This document shows positions 53,860-63,144 of a stretch of DNA of 64,000 bases, piece after piece. Location: assembly GCF_014697585.1 (NCBI RefSeq), contig NZ_JACJSB010000019.1:1-64000 (forward strand). The letters are read 5' to 3'. The notes under the pieces are model-generated. The model had not been told where the DNA came from, searched no databases, and was given only the letters and a program-made list of their open reading frames with translations. The stretch is from Dolichospermum sp. FACHB-1091 (GTDB lineage Bacteria > Cyanobacteriota > Cyanobacteriia > Cyanobacteriales > Nostocaceae). Position numbers and translations under genes: made by a program. Numbering within the stretch: the stretch's first letter is position 1; the number at the start of each line of letters is the position of its first letter.

Positions 53860-55392
53860 TTATTCTTTATGAGGCTGCTTAGTTTCTTGATCAAGAGCTT
53901 CGACAACTTTATTATAAATATCTTCCGCTTCCTCGGGTGAGTCACCAATACTTGTTAATCCTAATTTACCAAATTGGGAAAGACAACCCATGAGATGAAA
54001 TACTGTACCCGTTTCTGTCCCACTATCAAAATGTAGTCTATAATGGGCGATAATATCCATTAAGTCATTCGGTAATAATCCCCGATAATTATCTTTTTGC
54101 AAGTTGTCTGTAGCAATATAATACTTAGGTCTTCCTTGCTGACTATAAAATAAACCATTGGATAAATCATAACGACCATTAGTTAATAATTTTAAGGTCA
54201 TAAACGGGTGAGTAGTTCCCCCTTTACGAAGGTTAATTTCAATGGCTTGAATATCCCATTTACCATTACCTTTGTCAACAGCAACAAAATCCACTGCAAA
54301 TCTTTCTAAAGCCCCTTTTTCTGCTAATTTTCTGCCAACTTTTAAGCCTAATTCTTGTAATTCGCAGCGATAATTTTCATCCGCAGGAAAGCGACAACCT
54401 ATATAAATTTGTCCGTCTAGTCCTCCTAAAATTTGGTCATGGGTAGAAAGAATTTCTACTTCTCCAGTAGGTGTAATTCTTCCTTGAACACTGGGAGAAT
54501 GTTTTATTTCTCCTTCTATAAAAGCTTCAGCTATTGCACCTAATTCAGGAATGCGGTGAGAAAAATTTGCCCAGGTTTCTTGTGAAGATTGAAAACGTAA
54601 ATGTAGGAAGCGATCGCTAATTGCTGCTACTCTTTCAATATGATCAGCTTTTCCCGGTGCAAAATTCATTATTGGTCTTAAATCTAAAAGTGCATTTCCT
54701 TCTCCTGAAAACCCTTCATTCAACTTAATTACTATTCTTTGTAATCTTGGTTGACGTTCCCACAAATCAGCAGCAGCATTGGCTAAATCTTGGCAAGTTT
54801 TCACTAGTTCGCTACCATCTGGAAGGGGAACACCACTTTCTCTAAAAATTTGTCTACTCCCACTTTTTGTTCCCCAAAGTTGCAAATCTGGTGCAGCAGC
54901 ATATAAAGGTACACCCAATTTTAGAGATAATTCTGATTCCCAATAAGTAGAATTATAACATACCATAAAAGCTTTATCTAACCGCAAAGCATTGTGAATT
55001 TTTTCTAATAATCGGGGACGTTCTAATATTTTTTGACTTAGGGGTTTCAAAGAAGCATCATAAGTAGAAAGTAGTAATAAACGATGACGAGCGTGAGAAA
55101 AAGGAATACCAGGAAGTAATTGGAGATAATAATCAATAATACTGGGATGAAGTGGCATTGATGTCACATAAATTAACCTAGTCCGGGGATTTCGTAACCG
55201 TATTAATGAGAAAAGTAATCTTTCCTCATAATGCTCACAACCTTCTATCTTGAGTAATTCCCGTTGATCTATACTCAAAGAGGGAATAATTAAAATATCC
55301 GCTTCGCTATTATCAAATAACTCGCTAGTTTTCCAGCGATCGCGTAATGTTAATTGTAAATTGCGAAATTTATCAATATTTACTGTTATCAT
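53860..55392 (-). CDS. ATP-grasp protein, peptide ligase PGM1-related
   Basis: The 510-residue protein has an N-terminal Rossmann-like region (ADILIIPSLSIDQRELLK). An ATP-grasp core follows, with RIVIKLNEGFSGEGNALLDL, EAFIEGEIKHSPSVQGRITP, and ERFAVDFVAVDKGNGKWD then AIEINLRKGGTTHPFMTLK (metal-binding Glu and Asn). It matches proteins labelled PGM1-related after the pheganomycin peptide ligase. No biosynthetic cluster surrounds it, so it is probably a general cyanobacterial gene of unknown substrate. Confidence 0.75.
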   Translation of the reverse strand: MITVNIDKFRNLQLTLRDRWKTSELFDNSEADILIIPSLSIDQRELLKIEGCEHYEERLLFSLIRLRNPRTRLIYVTSMPLHPSIIDYYLQLLPGIPFSHARHRLLLLSTYDASLKPLSQKILERPRLLEKIHNALRLDKAFMVCYNSTYWESELSLKLGVPLYAAAPDLQLWGTKSGSRQIFRESGVPLPDGSELVKTCQDLANAAADLWERQPRLQRIVIKLNEGFSGEGNALLDLRPIMNFAPGKADHIERVAAISDRFLHLRFQSSQETWANFSHRIPELGAIAEAFIEGEIKHSPSVQGRITPTGEVEILSTHDQILGGLDGQIYIGCRFPADENYRCELQELGLKVGRKLAEKGALERFAVDFVAVDKGNGKWDIQAIEINLRKGGTTHPFMTLKLLTNGRYDLSNGLFYSQQGRPKYYIATDNLQKDNYRGLLPNDLMDIIAHYRLHFDSGTETGTVFHLMGCLSQFGKLGLTSIGDSPEEAEDIYNKVVEALDQETKQPHKE

Positions 55393-55696
55393 ATTCCTGT
55401 GCCGATATTATCACCTATTTTTATCTAATATAGACTCTCAGAAAGAATATCACTAAACTTGTTAATATATCTTGTTGTTACTTAATTAAATATAAATCCT
55501 CAATAAATTGTCAACTAAGGACTACCTTCTTTCTCCATCTCTGCGATCTTTGCGCCTCTGTGGTTAGTTAAAAAAAATACAGCATACGATGTAAAGGATT
55601 GCTATATTTATTACCAAAAACTTCAGACCAGAGAGAGATAAATAAATGTTTAATGACTAATATAATACCAAAAAGGGAATAGAAGAATAATAATTT
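55393..55696. other. Intergenic region with a GAACCACAGAGG-type repeat
   Basis: TTTGCGCCTCTGTGGTTAGT near 55550 is the reverse complement of the dispersed AACCACAGAGGCACAGAG repeat. Nothing else is recognised. Confidence 0.5.
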
Positions 55697-55954
55697 ATGG
55701 TATCTTCACAGCCATTACATGACATAGAACTAGTAAATTGTGCCAGAGCAAATGCCAACCAGGGTATAGAAACCGCTGCTTACCAGTGCGGTTACGGGGA
55801 TAATATTAATACATTTGCTCAAGAATTACGCCAAGCTTGTGAAAAAATGAATTTACAAGTTAAAGAACTCAAAGAACTGATTACCGATCAGGATATAATC
55901 TTAAAATTGGGTTCTGGAGAAATTATTGCCCCTCAGACACCATCAGAATTTTAA
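55697..55954 (+). CDS. Small conserved soluble protein, function unknown
   Basis: The 85-residue protein reads MVSSQPLHDIELVNCARANA, then NQGIETAAYQCGYGDNINTF and a helical C terminus (LKELITDQDIILKLGSGEII). It has no membrane segment. The pattern looks conserved (two Cys, a Gly-Tyr-Gly turn), but I know no family. It stands alone between two A/T-rich spacers. Confidence 0.6.
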   Translation: MVSSQPLHDIELVNCARANANQGIETAAYQCGYGDNINTFAQELRQACEKMNLQVKELKELITDQDIILKLGSGEIIAPQTPSEF

Positions 55955-56288
55955 TAATTTTCGCCTACGCTGTATATTGTAAGATAAAAATTGCATTTTG
56001 TCAATGTTTTGGCAAAAGAATATAATTTAAAACTTTATACCGCGTGTGGTCTTACCATAAAATAGCGCTGTTGACTTGGAAAAAAAATAAACTTATTTAT
56101 TGATTTTATCCTCAAAAATGGTAGAATATATAGAAAAACGGACTTGTTCTAGTACACAACGGCTGCCGTCAACCAAACATTAAAAATTTGACAAAAGCTT
56201 GTGTAATCTGCTTTATTTAAGTTTTAATTTTTAATTTTTAATTCCGCACTGCGGTACTAGCTTCGGTCTCAATAGCAAAGGTTTAGAG
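55955..56288. other. Intergenic region upstream of the site-2 protease
   Basis: TTTTAATTTTTAATTTTTAA runs at about 56222-56242 precede the gene. No other feature is recognised. Confidence 0.45.
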
Positions 56289-57773
56289 ATGTTGACTTCA
56301 TCGGAAACTCCTATAATTGCAGCCATTGTGCTGATAGCGTCCGGCATTTTAGGCTGGGGCTTTTATCGTGCCAGACCCTTTGGTAAACTAGGAATCTTGG
56401 CCTGGTTACAATCTGTCGTTTTAATGACTCCCTGGCTTTTGTTCTTTGGATTATTTGCCGCTGGGATTTATGTTAACATTGTCGGGATCTTGTTCTCAGT
56501 GATAGTTTCCGCTGGATTGTATATTTTCCTGGGCAGAAAGTTACGCCAAGCAGGTCAAGATGCTATTCTCAAGCAACGAGCCACAGAGCGTCTCGCTGCT
56601 CAAAGTTCATCAGCAGCCGATAAAAATAGCCCAGCCGTGGTAGAATTACAGTCAGAACCGACTCCCATACCTGAAGCTGATTTAAGCCTAATTCGCGGTA
56701 TTTTCGGCATTGATACATTTTTCGCTACGGAAACTATTCCCTACCAAGAAGGAGTGGTTTTTAAAGGTAATTTGCGCGGAGAACCAGAGGCTGTTCACAA
56801 CCGCTTAACAAAGAGTTTGCAAGAGCGGTTAAATGATAAATATCGACTGTTTTTGGTAGAAAATACTGACGGTAAACCAGTAATGATTGTTCTCCCTAGC
56901 CGCACTGACCCCCAACGGACTCAATTAGGACAAAAAGTCTTTGCGGTGATTTTGTTGATAGCAACTATGGCTACAAGTCTAGAAGTGGGAGGTATATTAC
57001 AGAATTTTGATTTACTCAGTAACCCCGAACGTTTTGCAGAAGCTTTACCTATTGCTCTGGGCTTATTTGTCATTTTAATATCTCATGAAGTCGGACATTG
57101 GTTGTTAGCACGTCGTCACCAAGTACGGTTAAGTTGGCCGTTCTTTTTACCAGCGGTGCAAGTTGGCTCTTTTGGGGCAATTACTAGGTTTGAGTCCCTT
57201 GTCCCTAACCGGAATGCTTTATTTGATATTGCTTTGGCCGGACCTGCTTTCGGTGGCATTACTTCTCTGTTATTATTGGTGGCAGGGTTGCTACTTTCCC
57301 ACCCCGGAAGTTTATTCCAATTACCAAATCAGTTTTTCCAAGGTTCAATTTTAGTCGGTAGTTTAGCGCGGGTTGTCCTGGGTTCGGCTTTACATTCCCC
57401 TGTAGTCAATATTCATCCTTTAGTGATTATTGGTTGGCTAGGATTAGTCATTACTGCGTTAAATTTAATGCCCGCTGGACAATTGGACGGGGGGAGGATT
57501 GTACAAGCCATTTATGGTCGCAAAACCGCAGGTAGAACCACTTTTGCGACCATAGTTTTACTCGCTATTGTATCTCTGGGTAATCCTCTGGCTATGTATT
57601 GGGCAATTCTGATTTTGTTTTTACAACGCGATTTAGAACGTCCCAGTCTCAATGAAATTACTGAACCAGATGATGCTAGAGCCGCTTTATGTCTTTTGGC
57701 TCTGTTTCTAATGATTGCTACTCTTTTACCTTTGACCCCCGCTTTGGCTGGACGTTTGGGTATCGGTAGTTAG
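56289..57773 (+). CDS. Site-2 protease family (M50) membrane metalloprotease
   Basis: The 494-residue protein has two N-terminal transmembrane helices, a soluble domain with PIPEADLSLIRGIFGIDTFF and FKGNLRGEPEAVHNRL, then a membrane protease core. The zinc site is ISHEVGHWLLARRH, and the third ligand is in NLMPAGQLDGGRIV. The layout matches the cyanobacterial/plastid EGY-like branch of site-2 proteases, which cleave within the membrane to release regulators. All catalytic residues are present. Substrates are not known. Confidence 0.9.
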   Translation: MLTSSETPIIAAIVLIASGILGWGFYRARPFGKLGILAWLQSVVLMTPWLLFFGLFAAGIYVNIVGILFSVIVSAGLYIFLGRKLRQAGQDAILKQRATERLAAQSSSAADKNSPAVVELQSEPTPIPEADLSLIRGIFGIDTFFATETIPYQEGVVFKGNLRGEPEAVHNRLTKSLQERLNDKYRLFLVENTDGKPVMIVLPSRTDPQRTQLGQKVFAVILLIATMATSLEVGGILQNFDLLSNPERFAEALPIALGLFVILISHEVGHWLLARRHQVRLSWPFFLPAVQVGSFGAITRFESLVPNRNALFDIALAGPAFGGITSLLLLVAGLLLSHPGSLFQLPNQFFQGSILVGSLARVVLGSALHSPVVNIHPLVIIGWLGLVITALNLMPAGQLDGGRIVQAIYGRKTAGRTTFATIVLLAIVSLGNPLAMYWAILILFLQRDLERPSLNEITEPDDARAALCLLALFLMIATLLPLTPALAGRLGIGS

Positions 57774-57825
57774 GAATTTTGCCGTTGCTGATTGAAAATA
57801 TATGGGTATAAATTCAATTTTTTTA

Positions 57826-57860
57826 ACGAACCACAGAGGCACAGAGAACACAGAGAACTG
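57826..57860. repeat. Copy of the dispersed GAACCACAGAGGCACAGAG repeat
   Basis: AACGAACCACAGAGGCACAG followed by AGAACACAGAGAA matches the core of the element at 16381-16411 and, in reverse, the word near 55550. Related words occur at 41158, 43775 and 59234. Confidence 0.7.
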
Positions 57861-57951
57861 TATTGAAATATGCGTCTTTTAAAGGTGTAAAGGTTGAGTT
57901 TAGTAATTTCATATTTCAATTCAGCAATGTCGAATTTTTTTGACCAATTTT

Positions 57952-59169
57952 CTAAGGTTTCCAATTTGCTAATAGGTTGGGATAATTTGCAGGTGTGGGG
58001 AATATTTTTTGCCATGTTTGTTGACGTTGTTGGGGGTTTTCTTGGCTGATATTCCATAAAGTTTCGTAGAAGAAGAAGGAAACACCAGCAAATTTTCTCT
58101 CACGCACTTTCTCTATTTGAGTTTTAATTTGTTCCATGGAAACTGAACGATTTTTTAACCCACTTAAAATCCCAATACTCACGGGAATATGACTTTGCGC
58201 TAGTTTTACTTCTGGATATTCTAATTCGCTGATAAAGACGTTTAAATCATTCCGATAAATTTGTAAAACTAGGTCTTCAATTATTCCCATTCTTTCCCAT
58301 TTTTGCCAATCTGCAAGGAAGTATTCGTAGGAAAAACGCTGGGGATTTGGTGCAACGGAAACTATACAATCTTTTTTATTAGCTTTAATTGCTGTAAATA
58401 CCCGTTTCATAAAATCGGTAATTTTGTTCGCTCTCCAATTTACCCATTCTGGATCTTTGAAGTCTGCTGGAGGAAGTTTACCTTGATGTTCTTTCTTGTA
58501 TAATGCTGTGGTGTAGCTATCATATCCTAGTTCTGATGGTAAGCCGAAATGATCATCAAATTGAATCCCATCAATATCATAGTTTTTGACTATTTCTACA
58601 ATCAAATCTTGGATAAATTTTTGCACTTCGGGACGAAAGGGATTTAACCAAACTCGGTTATGTATTCCTTCTTTGACTATTTTTGTCCCATCTTTGCGAT
58701 TTGTCAACCAACCGGGACGATTTTTAGCTAAAAGGGAATCAGCAGGCGCCATAAAGCCAAATTCAAACCAGGGAATTACTGTTAAATTTTGTTTATGTCC
58801 CTGGGTGATGATTTCTTTGAGCATATCCCGCTGTTGGAGTCCGGGGGTAGGGTCTACTGCTTTACCAATGACTTTGGCTGCGACTTTGCTAGGATATAGT
58901 GTATATCCCCAATTCCAGACGGCGGGATAAACGGTGTTAAAGTTGAGTTGGTGTAATGTTCGTAAACTTTGTTTTAGACGTTCTTTTTCAAATAAAACAT
59001 CACTATCAATATTTGTTAACCATACTCCCCGTAATTCTGTGGATTTAGGAATTTGAGCATTTAAGGGGAATGATAGCATGAGGAATGCGACCATACTCAC
59101 GGCCATCATAGCTGCTAAAAATCCTAATTTTCTAGTTTGACGTTGCCATTTTAGAACTATTTTTTTCAT
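57952..59169 (-). CDS. Secreted GH10-like (GHL10) family hydrolase
   Basis: The 405-residue protein has a basic N terminus and a signal/anchor segment (FLAAMMAVSMVAFLMLSFPL). The domain that follows starts ELRGVWLTNIDSDVLF and contains NFNTVYPAVWNWGYTLYPSK, VIPWFEFGFMAP, RVWLNPFRPEVQKFI and YDIDGIQFDDHFGLP. These are the blocks of the GHL10 (DUF187) family, with a TIM-barrel glycosidase fold. The substrate is probably a cell-envelope glycan, by analogy only. Confidence 0.85.
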   Translation of the reverse strand: MKKIVLKWQRQTRKLGFLAAMMAVSMVAFLMLSFPLNAQIPKSTELRGVWLTNIDSDVLFEKERLKQSLRTLHQLNFNTVYPAVWNWGYTLYPSKVAAKVIGKAVDPTPGLQQRDMLKEIITQGHKQNLTVIPWFEFGFMAPADSLLAKNRPGWLTNRKDGTKIVKEGIHNRVWLNPFRPEVQKFIQDLIVEIVKNYDIDGIQFDDHFGLPSELGYDSYTTALYKKEHQGKLPPADFKDPEWVNWRANKITDFMKRVFTAIKANKKDCIVSVAPNPQRFSYEYFLADWQKWERMGIIEDLVLQIYRNDLNVFISELEYPEVKLAQSHIPVSIGILSGLKNRSVSMEQIKTQIEKVRERKFAGVSFFFYETLWNISQENPQQRQQTWQKIFPTPANYPNLLANWKP

Positions 59170-59315
59170 CGGTTATCCTATTTTTGGGTTGTTAAATTTA
59201 CTCTAGTATAATGGACAATGAAGACCGATTGAATGAACCACGAAGACACGAAGAACACGAAGGAAGAAGAAAAGAACATAGGTAATCTTTCACCGGGAAG
59301 GGAGTAATTACAGTT

Positions 59316-60449
59316 TCAATAACTAACTGTTCCTAAACAATCTTTGATAAAATCAATAATGATCTTAAAATCAACAAAATCATCAGCCTGTTTTCTTTGT
59401 TCACAAATATATTTACAAAATTTCATTTTTTGAAATTCTTGAATTTGGTTTTCTTCTCCATAATCTCCATATTTGGTTTTTTGTACATAAAATTCTTCTG
59501 TAAATAAATGATCAGGAAATAGATTTTCAATACCCTTTGTAACTTTTCTATTTTTTTGTTGAGGGATTTTTCTGATTTTCAATAATTCATGATCTTCATT
59601 AGATTTATCAGTATCACAATCATAAAGTAGTAATACTTTTCTAGTTAAGAATTTAGGGTTGGAAATCAGAACATCTCTGGTATTTTTTAAACCACCATCA
59701 CCAGTATTTATACTTTTTCCTTTACCTATAGAAATTCCTACCCATTCAATATCAACTTGTGCTAAAATTTCCTTTTCTCCTAGTAATTCTAAAGCCGTTT
59801 TAATATAAATTGGGTCAGTTTCTCCTTCTGTTAAAACTAGGGGTTTATCACCTTTTTCTACAGTAGCTTTGACTTCATCTTTAACGGCATTTATTTTTTC
59901 ACAATAGTCAGAAAACATCCTTTGACCATGTTCAGACATGAGATAACCACAATAGTCTTCCCAAACTTGAACTGACCAATGATCTAGAGTTTCTCTAAGA
60001 TAGTTGTAAGTAGGATTTTCTTTTCCATAACGCTCATATAAAAACTGCTCAGGATAACTAACTTCTGTATGAGCAGGTATATTATGACGTGCCATTATTT
60101 CTAATAAATAAATTCCCTCAGCTTCCCACATTCCAAGGTGTTGAATCATATAAGATAAATGAGCAGGATTGGAAGAATCTGCAATAACAATAATACAAAA
60201 TCCTAAGTATAAAGGGTTATTATTTCCTCCCTTAAAATAACCTTTTTTAAAAGCATCAATAATACCTTGTGCTTGATTATCTTCTCTAACATTATCAATC
60301 CACCAATCAGGAATTTTTTTATGATCAAATCCATAACCACACATGAGCCAAAAACTACCAACAATATTTTGAGGATACTCTTTAAGTAATGATATTGCTC
60401 TCATGCAGATAGTGAAGCCAATATTAGGTAAATGCACTGTCATTTTCAA
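59316..60449 (-). CDS. Solitary TOPRIM-domain protein, function unknown
   Basis: The 377-residue protein has an N-terminal half without recognisable motif, containing PDWWIDNV and a long helical region. A TOPRIM-like domain follows: KPLVLTEGETDPIYIKTALE (Glu208, Asp212) and KVLLLYDCDTDKS (Asp277, Asp279). KGIENLFPDHLF then resembles the nuclease helper segment of OLD/DUF4435 proteins. No ATPase gene is beside it, unlike the pair at 36.4-38.9 kb. Its A/T-rich codon use contrasts with the adjoining coaBC. It may be a defence-related nuclease, but this is inferred from the domain only. Confidence 0.62.
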   Translation of the reverse strand: MKMTVHLPNIGFTICMRAISLLKEYPQNIVGSFWLMCGYGFDHKKIPDWWIDNVREDNQAQGIIDAFKKGYFKGGNNNPLYLGFCIIVIADSSNPAHLSYMIQHLGMWEAEGIYLLEIMARHNIPAHTEVSYPEQFLYERYGKENPTYNYLRETLDHWSVQVWEDYCGYLMSEHGQRMFSDYCEKINAVKDEVKATVEKGDKPLVLTEGETDPIYIKTALELLGEKEILAQVDIEWVGISIGKGKSINTGDGGLKNTRDVLISNPKFLTRKVLLLYDCDTDKSNEDHELLKIRKIPQQKNRKVTKGIENLFPDHLFTEEFYVQKTKYGDYGEENQIQEFQKMKFCKYICEQRKQADDFVDFKIIIDFIKDCLGTVSY

Positions 60450-60485
60450 AAGTCCTAGTAAAAATAAAAATGTGATTTCATTCCA

Positions 60486-61697
60486 TTAAACAACAAAATC
60501 AAACAAATAATGCGCCATTTCCAACTTAGAACAAGCCGGAATTTCTAACGCTCTCCCTTCTTTATCTAAAAACACCGCTTGATTATTATCACTCCCAAAA
60601 CCACTATCAACTTGATCAATAGGGTTCGCTACAATTGCATCTAATTTCTTTTTTTGCAATTTTTCCCGCGCTGGCTTGACAATATACCCGGTTTGTGCTG
60701 CAAAACCAATTAAGTATTGATGGGGTTGTTTACGGTTGCCAATTTCCGCGACAATATCTGGTACTGGTATCAATGGTAAATTTTCGGGGAGCGATCGCTT
60801 GGGCAATTTTTCGCTACTATAATCTCTGGGCTTGACATCCGCCACCGCCGCTGACATAATAATTATATCCGCACTCGATAAATGCTTTAACATAACTCCC
60901 TGCATCTCTTCTGAGGTAATTACGGGAATTGCTTCTACTCCTAAAGGCACTTCCCAACTTGCTGGACAATGTACCAATATTACTTTTGCACCTCTGTGTA
61001 GTGCAGCCTGTGCCAATGCTAAACCCATTTTACCAGTTGAGGGATTGCCAATAAATCGCACCGGGTCTAAATATTCTCGCGTTCCCCCAGCACTGATTAA
61101 AACCTCTTTCCCCACTAAATCTCTCTTGCCTTGGGTGTATAATAAAGATTGAATATAAATAAATATTTCTGCGGGTTCTGCCATTCTACCAGCACCAATG
61201 CGATCGCACGCCAATAAACCAGAACCAGTTTCCATACCATAAAAACGGTTATTTGTCAATAGCTGCCGCCAATTTCTTTGTACTGCTACCTGTTCCCACA
61301 TATCTGTATTCATCGCTGGTGCTAACAATACAGGACAAGTAGAAGCGAGAACAGTATTTGTTAATAAATTATCCGCCATTCCATAAGCTAACTTAGCCAA
61401 AGTATTAGCAGTTAAAGGCGCGATAACAATTAAATCAGCCCATTCACCCAATTCGATATGTAATGGACGAGTATAAATTGGTTGCCAAAAATCATCATCT
61501 GTATAAGCTTGATGGCGAGATAAAGTAGCTAAAGTTAAAGGAGTGATAAATTCTTGGGCAGATTTGGTCAGGATAACACGCAATTCTACGCCAGATTTGA
61601 ATAGAGTAGAAACCAACTCACAAACTTTATAGGCGGCGATACCACCGCCTACAGCAATGAGGACTCGTTTGGATTTAGGACTTGAAAATAATGGCAT
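60486..61697 (-). CDS. coaBC: Bifunctional phosphopantothenoylcysteine decarboxylase/synthase
   Basis: CoaBC adds cysteine to phosphopantothenate and decarboxylates the product on the way to coenzyme A. The 403-residue protein has the flavoprotein CoaC part ([47 protein letters not shown]) and the CoaB part ([40 protein letters not shown]). Both halves are complete. The ATG at 61697 ([16 protein letters not shown]) is preferred over a TTG six codons upstream. Confidence 0.95.
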   Translation of the reverse strand: MPLFSSPKSKRVLIAVGGGIAAYKVCELVSTLFKSGVELRVILTKSAQEFITPLTLATLSRHQAYTDDDFWQPIYTRPLHIELGEWADLIVIAPLTANTLAKLAYGMADNLLTNTVLASTCPVLLAPAMNTDMWEQVAVQRNWRQLLTNNRFYGMETGSGLLACDRIGAGRMAEPAEIFIYIQSLLYTQGKRDLVGKEVLISAGGTREYLDPVRFIGNPSTGKMGLALAQAALHRGAKVILVHCPASWEVPLGVEAIPVITSEEMQGVMLKHLSSADIIIMSAAVADVKPRDYSSEKLPKRSLPENLPLIPVPDIVAEIGNRKQPHQYLIGFAAQTGYIVKPAREKLQKKKLDAIVANPIDQVDSGFGSDNNQAVFLDKEGRALEIPACSKLEMAHYLFDFVV

Positions 61698-61744
61698 TTT
61701 AGGATAAGATCTCAATTACTGGAGATTTTAAAACGTTCTACCAA

Positions 61745-61836
61745 TCTAAAATCCAAAATCCAAAATCCAAAATCCAAAATCCAAAATCTCAAATCCAAAA
61801 TCTCAAATCCAAAATCTCAAATCCAAAATCTCAAAT
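61745..61836. repeat. AAATCCA / AAATCTC heptamer array
   Basis: About 13 copies of a 7-base word, first AAATCCA and then alternating with AAATCTC, fill the gap between coaBC and the DUF2555 gene and end just before the stop of the latter. Confidence 0.93.
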
Positions 61837-61838
61837 TT

Positions 61839-62051
61839 TTAGCCTTCGTCGTAGGGTTCTAAATCTAAGAGGTGAATATAGGCTTCAACCAATTCTGGAC
61901 GCTGGAAAGCAATTGCTCGCAGTAGATGCCAATCATTTAAACCCTCAAAAGCATTACTATAATTATCTAATTCCAAACGTGTAGCTAAATCTTGTACCTC
62001 TGTCGCTGTCATAGCAGAAATTTCTGTTTTGGAAATGCTTAGAGTTTTCAT
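61839..62051 (-). CDS. DUF2555-family protein
   Basis: The 70-residue protein MKTLSISKTEISAMTATEVQ continues LATRLELDNYSNAFEGLNDW, HLLRAIAFQRPELVEAYIHL and LDLEPYDEG. It matches a short family (DUF2555) restricted to cyanobacteria. The function is unknown. The ATG at 62051 gives the family N terminus; nine extra residues are possible from 62078. Confidence 0.8.
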   Translation of the reverse strand: MKTLSISKTEISAMTATEVQDLATRLELDNYSNAFEGLNDWHLLRAIAFQRPELVEAYIHLLDLEPYDEG

Positions 62052-62196
62052 AATGCTTGCCCCTCCCTTTTGCAGCACTTACATTCAGCTTAGGGTGGAG
62101 TTGCTTCCACCTGATCTATCTTACTCATTAACGAGCATTAAATTTGTAAAAATTTTTCTGATTTTTTCAGAATTTGCAAAATTTTCGTAACTAGAG

Positions 62197-62823
62197 TTAA
62201 CCAATTGTCTTGACAACAAAGGTTCTTAGTGCTTCTAACATTGGTAAATTAATTTCATGTCCCATTTCAAATTCATGGTACTCTACTGCTACCCCTAGAG
62301 ATTTTGCCATGTCTCTGGACTTAATGGCCGCTTGTAGGGGAACTACTTCATCCTTTGTTCCGTGCATAATTAACGTAGGTGGAAAATTGCCTGGATTAAG
62401 CGTTGCCACGGTAGGATGTAGATATCCACTCATCACAACTAAGCCAGCCAATGGTAAGCTTAATCCTACATCTAAAGTCATCGCCCCACCTTGAGAGAAT
62501 CCACCTAAAATTGTGCGTGATAAAGGTATGCCTGTATTAGTCTCTAAAGATTGCAACCAATCTATGAGTAGTTGTTTGCTTTCTGCTAATCCATCATACA
62601 TATTTTCTGTCCGCAAGTCATACCACGCCCTACCTGTGTCAGCATAAGGATAGGGATAGGGAGCATTTGGTAGTAAAAATTCGTAATCTGGTAAATTGAC
62701 ATAAGGAATCAAAGATGCCACATCTTGGGCATTTGCGCCCCAACCATGTAAAGTGACGATTAAGGCTTTTGGTGTTTGATTTGTTGGTGGAGAAACCCTA
62801 ATAAAATCTAATACTGGAGTCAT
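62197..62823 (-). CDS. Alpha/beta hydrolase, carboxylesterase/phospholipase family
   Basis: The 208-residue protein has LIVTLHGWGANAQD (oxyanion region), the nucleophile elbow GGFSQGGAMTLD, and Asp and His in MHGTKDEVVPLQ and FEMGHEINLPM. This is the short-chain carboxylesterase/acyl-protein thioesterase type (Abhydrolase_2). The catalytic triad is complete. The natural substrate is unknown. Confidence 0.9.
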   Translation of the reverse strand: MTPVLDFIRVSPPTNQTPKALIVTLHGWGANAQDVASLIPYVNLPDYEFLLPNAPYPYPYADTGRAWYDLRTENMYDGLAESKQLLIDWLQSLETNTGIPLSRTILGGFSQGGAMTLDVGLSLPLAGLVVMSGYLHPTVATLNPGNFPPTLIMHGTKDEVVPLQAAIKSRDMAKSLGVAVEYHEFEMGHEINLPMLEALRTFVVKTIG

Positions 62824-63144
62824 GGGTAATATATATTATGTTCAGGTAATTAAGGTTGGTTTGTTCATGGCGGTTACTTTTGTGTTACTGTATCCTGCTT
62901 CTTTCGCGCTAACCTTCATAGTGTTGATAATCCAAAACCGAGGTTTTTAATTTTCATCAAATTCCCTTTGTATTTGTGAAGGTGATGGTTATTCTTCAAA
63001 GGACGGGGAAACTATAGTCAGTTTCCTCGGTAAGTCCTATTTAAATGTCTGTGAGGTAAATCAAAATCAGATTTTACCATAAACCAGGTAAAGATAGTAT
63101 TATTAAGGATTGTTTCAATGTGTAACTTTCCCTAGCCTGTCAAT
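62824..63144. other. Intergenic region between divergent hydrolase and uvrA genes
   Basis: GGGAAACTATAGTCAGTTTCC near 63008-63030 can form a small hairpin. No gene is seen. It must hold the uvrA promoter, but I see no clear LexA box. Confidence 0.4.

Noticed and set aside
53860..55392. Second biosynthetic cluster around the PGM1-related ligase
   Set aside because: Neighbouring genes are a small unknown protein and a site-2 protease; no precursor peptide or tailoring gene is visible.
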